From NCBI GenBank assembly GCA_025965875.1, contig JAOPWD010000407.1, positions 1 to 44,595 of the forward strand: a stretch of DNA of 44,595 nt, given 5' to 3'. The notes below the pieces were generated by a model. It did not search any database, was not told where the DNA came from, and saw nothing but the letters and a program-made list of their open reading frames with translations. Positions 15,391 to 24,287 of this stretch are shown in pieces (position 1 is the first letter of the stretch; the number at the start of each line of letters is the position of its first letter). Both the position numbers and the translations under genes were made by a program. Source of the stretch: Pseudonocardiales bacterium. GTDB lineage: Bacteria > Actinomycetota > Actinomycetes > Mycobacteriales > Jatrophihabitantaceae.

Positions 15391-16950
15391 ATGGACCTGC
15401 GAAACACCGTGCTGAGCATGGCTGAATGGGAAGACCTCATCCACCGCGCAGAGATCGGCGAGGTCGGCGAACCCCTCGTCAACGTCGACCACCTCGATTC
15501 CTCGCCCTACGACGCGATCTTCGTCGGCGGTGGCGCGGGCGGCCGCTTCGGATCCGCCTACCTGAAGGCGCGCGGCGGTCGGCAGCTGGTGATCGACAAG
15601 TGGCCGTTCCTCGGCGGTTCGTGCCCGCATCACGCCTGCGTGCCGCACCACCTCTTTTCCGAGGCGGCCCGGGAGATGGACTACCAGCGGTGGAACGCGG
15701 GAACGCTGTGGTTCCCGGAGTTCGACGACAAGCGGTGCTCGATCCTCGACCTGGTCGAACTGTTCAAGAACGGGCGCAACAACGCGCATGCGTTCATGAA
15801 TTGGCAGAGCAAGGAGCAGTTGGGGATGGAGTACATCCTCAACACCCCAGCCACGGTGATCGACGCCAACACCGTCGAGGTGGCCGGCGAGCGTTACAAC
15901 ACCCGCAACATCGTGCTCGGCACCGGCGCGAGCACCTACCTGCCCGACGTCCCCGGTATCGAAAAGCCGGGCGTCTTCGACTTCGTGAGCCTCATCGAGG
16001 AACTCGACTACGAGCCGTCGCGCTGCGTCATCATCGGCGGATCGAAGATCGCCCTCGAGTACGGCTCGTTCTACCAGGCCGCCGGCTGCCAGACGACGAT
16101 CGTCTCGCGCAGCCCGCTCATGCGCACCGCCAGCCTGCACCACGTCGACGAGGATCTGCGCACCTACGTCGTCGACGGGATGCGCAAGCGGGGCGTCGAG
16201 ATCCTTGAAGGCGCCCAGCCGATCGAGGTGCTCGGCAACGGCAAGGTCACCGGGGTGCGCGTCCAGTTGGCCGACGGAAGCGAGCGGACGATCGATACCG
16301 ACTTCGTCTTCATCGGGACGGGCGAGCGACCCAAATCGCAGCCCTATGTCGACGCCCTCGGCGTTGAGGTTGACGACCGGGGCAGCATCGTCGTCGATTC
16401 GCGGATGCGTACGTCGGTGCCGGGTGTGTACGCGATCGGTGACCTGATCGGCTCGCCGATGGAGATGTTCAAGGCGCGCAAGTGCGGCATGACGGCCGCG
16501 CGCAACATCATGGGCGAGCCGTACGAGTTCGACTTCTCCGAGTACCCGGACTTCCTGCACACGACGTACGAGGTGACGTGGGTCGGGCTGACGGAGGCCG
16601 AGGCGCGCGAGCGCTACGACGACGTCGTGGTCATCCAGATGCCGCCCAAGGGCCTGCGCAACGAGGAGCTCAGTCTGCCGATGGCGGAAGGTTCGATGCT
16701 CTACGGGTTTACCCGGCCCGAGCTCAGCGGTTTCCAGAAGGCGGTCTATGACGGTAAGACCCGGCTGCTGCTGGGCGCACACCACGTCGGGTTCGGCGCG
16801 AAGGACGCGTTCCAGTACCTCGATCACCTGATCCGCAAGGGCATCACGGTGGATGAGATGGGGGAGATGAACGAGCTGTTCCTCAACCCCGACCACTTCA
16901 TCCAGCTGTCCCGGTTGCGGGCGGGGCAGTTGGATCTCACCAGCCTGTGA
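15391..16950 (+). CDS. xecC: 2-ketopropyl-CoM oxidoreductase/carboxylase-like disulfide oxidoreductase
   Basis: This 519-aa FAD/NADPH disulfide oxidoreductase closely resembles Xanthobacter 2-KPCC (523 aa), which cleaves 2-ketopropyl-CoM and carboxylates the carbanion to acetoacetate and CoM. The redox pair is Cys78/Cys83 in GGSCPHHACVPHH. Where normal family members have a His-Glu dyad, this protein has Phe497 and His502 (NELFLNPDHFIQL), the substitution that makes 2-KPCC a carboxylase by excluding protons. The sulfonate-binding arginines of 2-KPCC correspond to Arg52 (GRFGSAYL) and Arg363 (MEMFKARK). NADP- and FAD-binding segments are IIGGSKIALEYGSF and VYAIGDLIGSPMEMF. ATG 15391 gives an N-terminus alignable with XecC; ATG 15418 is an alternative, and neither has a clear ribosome site. 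A related ketothioether could be the substrate. Confidence 0.93.
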   Translation: MDLRNTVLSMAEWEDLIHRAEIGEVGEPLVNVDHLDSSPYDAIFVGGGAGGRFGSAYLKARGGRQLVIDKWPFLGGSCPHHACVPHHLFSEAAREMDYQRWNAGTLWFPEFDDKRCSILDLVELFKNGRNNAHAFMNWQSKEQLGMEYILNTPATVIDANTVEVAGERYNTRNIVLGTGASTYLPDVPGIEKPGVFDFVSLIEELDYEPSRCVIIGGSKIALEYGSFYQAAGCQTTIVSRSPLMRTASLHHVDEDLRTYVVDGMRKRGVEILEGAQPIEVLGNGKVTGVRVQLADGSERTIDTDFVFIGTGERPKSQPYVDALGVEVDDRGSIVVDSRMRTSVPGVYAIGDLIGSPMEMFKARKCGMTAARNIMGEPYEFDFSEYPDFLHTTYEVTWVGLTEAEARERYDDVVVIQMPPKGLRNEELSLPMAEGSMLYGFTRPELSGFQKAVYDGKTRLLLGAHHVGFGAKDAFQYLDHLIRKGITVDEMGEMNELFLNPDHFIQLSRLRAGQLDLTSL

Positions 16951-16957
16951 GGCGAGC

Positions 16958-17893
16958 ATGCGCGTGGCAATGGGCATCGGCGGCGACGTCCTCGGTGCGC
17001 CCATCACGCCGCAGCAGGTAGTCGAGCAGGCTGAGCAGGCCGAACGGGACGGCTTCCCGTCGGCCTGGACAACGCATTTCGCGCGGGGCGTCGATGCGCT
17101 GAGCATGCTCGCGGTGGCCGGCACCAAGACCAGCCGAATCGAGTTGGGTGTCGGGGTCGTGCCAACCTACCCGCGCCATCCGCTCGCACTGGCCCAACAG
17201 GCGGCCACGACCCAGGCGTTCTGCGGCGGTCGGCTCACCCTGGGGGTCGGTGTCTCGCACCGACCGGTGATCGAAGACTTGCATGGCATCCCGTATGTGC
17301 GCCCGGCTGCGCACATGCGGGAGTACCTGTCGGTCCTGGTCCCGCTGCTCAACGAGGGCACGGTGAACTATGCCGGCGAGTTCTACCGGGTCAATGGCGG
17401 CTTCACGGTGCCGGGCACCAGCCCCGTTTCGGTGGTCGTCGCTGCCCTGTCGCCGAAGATGGTGCAGGTCGCCGGCGAATGTGCGGACGGCGTCGTGACC
17501 TGGTTGGCCGGGGTGCGCAGCCTGGAGGGGCACATTGTCGGGCCGCTGACCCAGGCTGCGGCAGCCGCCGGTCGTCCGCGCCCGAGGGTCGTCGTGGCCC
17601 TGCCGGTCGCCGTGTGCGACGACGCCGACCTCGGCCGGCAGAGTGCCGACACGGTGTTCGCGCGCTACGCCACGCTGCAGAACTACCAGCAGTTGTTCGA
17701 ACGCGAAGGCGTGCAGTCGCCGGGCGCCGCCGCCGTGGTCGGAACTGAAGCGGACGTGACCGACCAGTTGCGCCGGTTCGCAGACGCCGGCACCACCGAA
17801 TTGTGGCCAATCGTGTTCGGCGTGGGCGCAGACCCCCAGGCCAGCATCCGGCGCACCCAGCACTTGCTCGCCGAGCTGGCGAAAACCGGCTGA
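16958..17893 (+). CDS. LLM-class (luciferase-like) flavin-dependent oxidoreductase
   Basis: This 311-aa TIM-barrel protein is of the bacterial luciferase/F420-dependent reductase superfamily. Landmarks are RVAMGIGGD at the N-terminus, QAEQAERDGFPSAWTTHF, TSRIELGVGVVPTYPRHPLALAQQA, GRLTLGVGVSHRPV and a C-terminal glycine-rich VVGTEADVTDQLRRFADAGTTEL. It may use F420 or FMN; the sequence does not settle this. It starts 7 bp after the 2-KPCC-like gene, so the two are co-transcribed and it probably acts in the same pathway, perhaps on substrate or redox supply. Its reaction is unknown. Confidence 0.8.
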   Translation: MRVAMGIGGDVLGAPITPQQVVEQAEQAERDGFPSAWTTHFARGVDALSMLAVAGTKTSRIELGVGVVPTYPRHPLALAQQAATTQAFCGGRLTLGVGVSHRPVIEDLHGIPYVRPAAHMREYLSVLVPLLNEGTVNYAGEFYRVNGGFTVPGTSPVSVVVAALSPKMVQVAGECADGVVTWLAGVRSLEGHIVGPLTQAAAAAGRPRPRVVVALPVAVCDDADLGRQSADTVFARYATLQNYQQLFEREGVQSPGAAAVVGTEADVTDQLRRFADAGTTELWPIVFGVGADPQASIRRTQHLLAELAKTG

Positions 17894-17920
17894 ATTCGTC
17901 CGCAAAGCCCGACCCAGGTG

Positions 17921-17955
17921 TGGACCTGCGTCCTCGTGGGCGGGACGAACGGCCC
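17921..17955. promoter_or_regulatory. Two DosR/DevR-like boxes upstream of the first Acg nitroreductase
   Basis: TGGAC-CTGC-GTCCT at 17921-17934 matches the GGGAC-N4-GTCCC core at 8 of 10 bases. GGGAC-GAAC-GGCCC at 17942-17955 matches at 9 of 10. Their centres are 21 bp apart, two helical turns, as for paired DevR sites in mycobacteria. The downstream box is centred 42.5 bp before ATG 17991, which would fit a leaderless transcript. The downstream site also contains a GACGAA/TTCGTC inverted repeat resembling the element at 3127-3171. Confidence 0.6.
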
Positions 17956-17990
17956 TTTCGTCGCTCCTGCCGACGGTGTCAACTCAGTAC

Positions 17991-18986
17991 ATGACCACCA
18001 CCAGCGCATCGCGGTACCCAGCATTGCAGGCGGCAGTGGCTCGGGCGACGCTCGCCCCGTCGGTGCACAACACCCAGCCGTGGCGGTTCGTGCTGAGCTC
18101 GGGCGGCCTGGACTGCCGCGTCGACCCCAGCAGGCAGCTGGCCGTGCTCGACCCGACCGCTCGGCAGCTCTACCTCAGCGTCGGCAGCGCACTGTTCAAC
18201 GCGCGCGTGTCGCTCGCGGCATCGGGCTGCCCGAGCACGGTGAAGCGGTTCCCGCATCCCGAGCACCCCGACCTCGTCGCCCGGATCGAGGTCGACGGCG
18301 ATGCCGAGATCGATCCCGCCCTGGCCGCGCTGAACGCCGTCGTCGAGCTGCGCCAGACGAATCGTCGCCAGTTCGCCGCAGACGCGGTGCCCGCCGACCT
18401 GGTTGCGACCCTGGTCCGGGCCGCCGCGGCCGAGGGTGCGGTGCTGCACCCGGTCGTGAAGCGCGACGACCGGCAGACTTTGGCCCGACTCAGTCAGAAG
18501 GCCGACGCCGAGCAGATCGCCAGCCCCGCGTATCGGGCCGAACTGCGGGCCTGGACCAGCAACGACCCCAGCCGCCTCGACGGGGTACGCGCTGCCGCCG
18601 TCCCGCACGTCGACGGGACCTCGGGCGACGACGTGCCGATCCGCGACTTCGACAGCCAAGGTGCCGGCTGGCTGCCGGGCGACACGCACTCGTCCGTTAG
18701 CCAATGTCTGCTCGTCCTCGGCACCGATGCCGATACTCCGCAGGCGTGGCTTCGCGCGGGAGAGGCCCTCGAACGGGTCTGGCTGGAGATCACCCGCGCA
18801 GGTTTCGTCGCGAGCCTGTTCAGCCAGGTGATCGAAGTCGCCGCCATTCGCGTACAGCTACGTGATCAACTGCGTCTCGGCATGCTTCCGCACCTGGTAA
18901 TTCGGGTCGGCCGGGCGCCGGTCACTGCGGCGAGTATGCGGCGGCATGTCAGCGACGTACTCGACGATCGCACACGTATCGGGTGA
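17991..18986 (+). CDS. Acg-family FMN nitroreductase-like protein (first copy)
   Basis: This 331-aa protein is of the Acg/Rv2032-Rv3131 type, nitroreductase-like flavin-fold proteins found in DosR regulons. Landmarks are LAPSVHNTQPWRF near residue 21, ALFNARVSLAASG, ELRQTNRRQF near 119, PAYRAELRAWTSND, and VPIRDFDSQGAGWLP. Their physiological reaction is uncertain; some members have lost catalytic activity and may store flavin. ATG 17991 was chosen because it aligns with the start of the second copy at 19954; GTG 17976 would add five residues. It follows two DosR-like boxes, so hypoxic or NO induction is likely. It is clearly paralogous to the copy at 19954. Confidence 0.85.
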   Translation: MTTTSASRYPALQAAVARATLAPSVHNTQPWRFVLSSGGLDCRVDPSRQLAVLDPTARQLYLSVGSALFNARVSLAASGCPSTVKRFPHPEHPDLVARIEVDGDAEIDPALAALNAVVELRQTNRRQFAADAVPADLVATLVRAAAAEGAVLHPVVKRDDRQTLARLSQKADAEQIASPAYRAELRAWTSNDPSRLDGVRAAAVPHVDGTSGDDVPIRDFDSQGAGWLPGDTHSSVSQCLLVLGTDADTPQAWLRAGEALERVWLEITRAGFVASLFSQVIEVAAIRVQLRDQLRLGMLPHLVIRVGRAPVTAASMRRHVSDVLDDRTRIG

Positions 18987-19158
18987 TCGAGCCCGATCGA
19001 AACACGAGGGATTGGCGATCCGGTCGAACTATGACCGGATCGCTACTTTGATCGTTGGCGGCCCCGGCTTGGCACCTGGCTCACCCTCGCCGCGTAGCCA
19101 CGGCGGCTTCGCCGCTCGCCTTTCGCATCTGCTCTTGACCAGGGCGACCCAAACGCAA

Positions 19159-19172
19159 ATGACCTTGGTCCC
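19159..19172. promoter_or_regulatory. DosR/DevR-like box upstream of the DoxX-like gene
   Basis: ATGAC-CTTG-GTCCC matches the GGGAC-N4-GTCCC core at 8 of 10 bases. It lies 88 bp before the DoxX-like start, inside the 274-bp gap after the first Acg gene. Nothing else clear was seen in that gap apart from a good ribosome site before 19261. Confidence 0.4.
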
Positions 19173-19260
19173 TGCGAACGCGGGCTGTTCGGCTCCGGTG
19201 CCGGAGCCCGGAACGCGCGATGGTTGAAGAGTAAACAACAGCACTCGAGAAGGAGGAGCC

Positions 19261-19851
19261 ATGACGCTCCATCGTTCGGACTACGTCGAGACCACTCACC
19301 CGGAGATCGCGGAAGTCCGCGGTTCGATGATGACGTCCACGGCAGCGAAGACACTCGCCGTGCTGCGCGTGGCCACCGGGTTCGTGTTCCTCTGGGCGTT
19401 CCTCGACAAGACGTTCGGCCTGAACTACGCAACACCGTCAGCCAAGGCCTGGATCAACGGCGGTTCGCCGACCAACGGCTTCCTGTCCCACGTCGAAGTG
19501 GGACCGTTCCAGTCGTTCTTCCACTCCATCGCCGGCACCGGTTGGGCCAACGCGGCGTTCATGTTCGGCCTGCTCGGCATCGGTGTCGCTCTGACCGCGG
19601 GCGTCGCGGTGCGTATCGCGGCAGCGGCCGGAGTAGCGATGCTGGCGCTCATGTGGTTCGCAGAGTTCCCCATCGCTCAGCACACAAGCGCTGGTGCCCC
19701 GACCGGCTCGCCCAACCCGTTGACGGATTACCACTTCGTCTACGCACTGGTCCTCATCGTCCTGGCCGCCACCTACGCCGGAACGACCTGGGGTCTGGGT
19801 CGCCGGTGGGCTCGGCTGCCTATCGTGCAGAAGCACCGCTGGGCGCTCTGA
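19261..19851 (+). CDS. DoxX/DoxD-like membrane protein
   Basis: This 196-aa integral membrane protein has about four hydrophobic segments: TLAVLRVATGFVFLWAFLD near 34-53, AAFMFGLLGIGVALTAGVAVRIA near 98-120, AAGVAMLALMWFAEF near 121-136 and FVYALVLIVLAATYAGT near 160-177. The FLWAFLDKTFGLNYATPS and WINGGSPTNGFL stretches are typical of DoxX/DoxD-type proteins, whose founding member is a thiosulfate:quinone oxidoreductase subunit. In actinobacteria such proteins are often in redox-stress loci. AAGGAGGAG lies 5 nt upstream of the ATG. It sits between two Acg genes and is followed by a strong hairpin. Confidence 0.75.
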   Translation: MTLHRSDYVETTHPEIAEVRGSMMTSTAAKTLAVLRVATGFVFLWAFLDKTFGLNYATPSAKAWINGGSPTNGFLSHVEVGPFQSFFHSIAGTGWANAAFMFGLLGIGVALTAGVAVRIAAAAGVAMLALMWFAEFPIAQHTSAGAPTGSPNPLTDYHFVYALVLIVLAATYAGTTWGLGRRWARLPIVQKHRWAL

Positions 19852-19864
19852 ACACCAGCGGATC

Positions 19865-19900
19865 CGGTGGGCCGTGGCCAATGTCGGCCACGGCCCACCG
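19865..19900 (+). terminator. Perfect 15-bp stem-loop after the DoxX-like gene
   Basis: Arms 19865-19879 and 19886-19900 pair perfectly (CGGTGGGCCGTGGCC and its complement) around the 6-nt loop AATGTC, 13 nt after the stop codon. No T-run follows. It is probably a transcription terminator or 3' stabiliser. Confidence 0.7.
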
Positions 19901-19906
19901 CCGCAC

Positions 19907-19934
19907 CCGAACTGATCGACCCGAACTGATCGAC
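19907..19934 (+). repeat. Tandem 14-bp direct repeat
   Basis: CCGAACTGATCGAC occurs twice back to back, ending 19 bp before the second Acg gene. It may be replication slippage or a tandem regulator site in the leader of that gene. Confidence 0.6.
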
Positions 19935-19953
19935 AAAGAGCAGGTGACCCACA

Positions 19954-20946
19954 ATGACCACGGTGATCAATCCCCAGCTGACCACGGCACTGCGCCGGGC
20001 GGCAGTGCGCGCCACCCGCGCACCGTCAGTGCACAACACCCAGCCATGGCGTTTCGTGCTCACGCCCGACTCGCTGGAGATCCACGCCGACTGGCGCCGT
20101 CAGTTGCGGGTCCTCGATCCGCGCGGCCGGCAATTGCTGCTGAGCTGCGGTTGCGCGCTGTTCAACGCCCGCGTCGCCCTGGCCGCGTCCGGCTTCGACG
20201 CCGAGGTCGAGCGATTCGCCGATCATGCTCGGCCGGACCTGGTCGCGCGAATCGTCGTGGCTGGCCCGCCGATGGCTGACGTGGCCGAACTGGCGCGCCT
20301 CGATGCGGCGATCGATCAGCGGCACACCAACCGGCGGCAGTTCTCCGACGAGAACGTGCCGGTCGAGGTAGTGGCCGCACTGGTGGACGCGGCGAACATC
20401 GAAGGTGGCGACGTCTTCCCTATCGTCCGCCCGGAGCACCGGCTCGCTGCCGCGCGATTGAGCCAACGGGCCGATCAGATCGAGAACGTCGACCCTGCCT
20501 ACCGCGCCGAGTTGCGGGCCTGGACCACTGATGACCTGCGCCGCGCCGACGGTGTGCCGGCATCGGCCACGCCGCACGTGGACGGCGGGGCCGAGGACGA
20601 CCTGCCGATCCGCGATTTCGACACGCGTGGGATGGGCTGGCTACCCACCCGCACCCGCTCGAGCCTGCGCCAGTGCCTGCTGCTGCTCGGCTCGGTCGAG
20701 GACACCCCGATGGCATGGGTGCGCGCCGGCGAGGCCTTGGAACGCATGCTTCTGGAGGTCGCCCGCCTCGGCTACGCGGCCAGCCCGCTCACCCAGGTGA
20801 TCGAGGTGGCGAGCACGAACGAACAGCTGCGCAACGAGCTGCGGCTGTCGATGCATCCGCACGTTCTACTGCGCATCGGGCGCGCGCCGGCGATGCTGGC
20901 GACCCGCCGGCGGATGCTGGTGGACGTGATTACCGAGGCGGAATAG
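19954..20946 (+). CDS. Acg-family FMN nitroreductase-like protein (second copy)
   Basis: This 330-aa paralogue of the protein at 17991 is collinear over its whole length: RAPSVHNTQPWRF, ALFNARVALAASGF, DQRHTNRRQF, PAYRAELRAWTTDD, LPIRDFDTRGMGWLP and TQVIEVASTNEQLRNELRL all have close counterparts. It ends 24 bp before the sensor kinase gene, so kinase and regulator are likely co-transcribed with it. No DosR-like box was seen directly upstream. Whether it has enzymatic nitroreductase activity cannot be told. Confidence 0.85.
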   Translation: MTTVINPQLTTALRRAAVRATRAPSVHNTQPWRFVLTPDSLEIHADWRRQLRVLDPRGRQLLLSCGCALFNARVALAASGFDAEVERFADHARPDLVARIVVAGPPMADVAELARLDAAIDQRHTNRRQFSDENVPVEVVAALVDAANIEGGDVFPIVRPEHRLAAARLSQRADQIENVDPAYRAELRAWTTDDLRRADGVPASATPHVDGGAEDDLPIRDFDTRGMGWLPTRTRSSLRQCLLLLGSVEDTPMAWVRAGEALERMLLEVARLGYAASPLTQVIEVASTNEQLRNELRLSMHPHVLLRIGRAPAMLATRRRMLVDVITEAE

Positions 20947-23378
<2,432 letters not shown>

Positions 23379-23391
23379 GGCCGTAGCGGTC

Positions 23392-23405
23392 GGGACATCC
23401 GACCC
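23392..23405. promoter_or_regulatory. DosR/DevR-like box upstream of the first universal stress protein gene
   Basis: GGGAC-ATCC-GACCC matches the DosR core at 9 of 10 bases. It lies 60 bp before ATG 23465. A weaker 7-of-10 site (CGGAC-CTAA-GGCCG) begins 22 bp earlier, overlapping the end of devR. Confidence 0.55.
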
Positions 23406-23464
23406 TGCTGCCCTGCGCGACATGCGACGACCGTGGTCGGTGGGACCTGACCACGGGAGCAATC

Positions 23465-24226
23465 ATGACCACGCAGCGCATCATCGTCGGCGTCGACGGC
23501 TCGGTCGGGGCCCGCACCGCGCTGGAATGGGCTGTCGACGAATGCCGCCTGCGCGCCTGCACCCTGCTCGTCGTGCACGCCCGCGAGCGCGATCCGAATG
23601 CGGGCGGACCCGTCCTGCTTGGTTATGACGCCGCCGCCGAAAGCCTGCTCACCGAGCACGCCGCGGCCGCGTCGGCCCGGCGGTCCAGCGTGCCGGTGAC
23701 CACGCTGCTCAGCGGCGGGCTGCCTGCGGAAACCCTCATCGAGCTGAGCGTCGACGCCGAACTGGTGGTCGTCGGGACGCGGGGCAGCAACGGATTCACG
23801 AGCACCATGCTCGGTTCGGTCAGTAACCGCACCGCGGGTCATGCCCATTGTCCGGTCGCGGTCGTACCGCAGCGGCTACCTGCTCTGCGCGTCCCCGACG
23901 GCGAGCGCGATGTCGTGGTCGGGGTATCCGGCGGCCGCAGCGGCCGGCTGGCACTGGAGTTCGCGCGTCACGAGGCACAGCTGCGTGGTGCCCGACTGCA
24001 ATCCGTCGAGGGCGGTACCGAGCCCGTCGAGGCGCTGCTGCGGGCAGCCGAGGGCGCCCAGCTGCTCGTTCTGGGCTGCCACCACAGCGACGACCAGTGG
24101 GGCAGCCGACTCGGCCCGGTGCCCACGTCGATCCTGCACCGGTCCCCGTGCCCTGTCGTAGCGGTAAGCGAAGTGCCCGAAAGGCCCAATGAGCCCCTCC
24201 AATGGTCGGAGGCTGGACGGCGATGA
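23465..24226 (+). CDS. Universal stress protein, tandem USP domains
   Basis: This 253-aa UspA-family protein has a complete first domain (IIVGVDGSVGARTALEWAVDE; ATP-binding type loop GTRGSNGFTSTMLGSVS near 101-117) and a shorter second domain (VVVGVSGGRSGRLALEFA; LGCHHSDDQWGSRLGPVPTSILHRSPCPVVAVS). The second domain lacks part of the usual G-2X-G-9X-G(S/T) loop. Proteins of this type are abundant in DosR regulons. A DosR-like box is upstream and GGGAG precedes the ATG. Confidence 0.85.
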   Translation: MTTQRIIVGVDGSVGARTALEWAVDECRLRACTLLVVHARERDPNAGGPVLLGYDAAAESLLTEHAAAASARRSSVPVTTLLSGGLPAETLIELSVDAELVVVGTRGSNGFTSTMLGSVSNRTAGHAHCPVAVVPQRLPALRVPDGERDVVVGVSGGRSGRLALEFARHEAQLRGARLQSVEGGTEPVEALLRAAEGAQLLVLGCHHSDDQWGSRLGPVPTSILHRSPCPVVAVSEVPERPNEPLQWSEAGRR

Positions 24227-24287
24227 GTGCCGTCGGGTAGGTCTTTCGCCTCTGCCTGTGGGGCCTTCGCACCGGCAGGCTCGGGGC

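Noticed and set aside
13860-15482. Extended 540-aa form of the aldehyde dehydrogenase
   Set aside because: The extra N-terminus is not family-like and would overlap the divergent 2-KPCC-like gene; ATG 15272 fits better.
15040-17127. 695-aa minus-strand frame
   Set aside because: Antisense to the 2-KPCC-like gene; low-complexity composition with no motif.
24260-24273. Possible DosR box ahead of the GNAT fusion
   Set aside because: Only 7 of 10 bases match the core and it lies 14 bp from the start codon.
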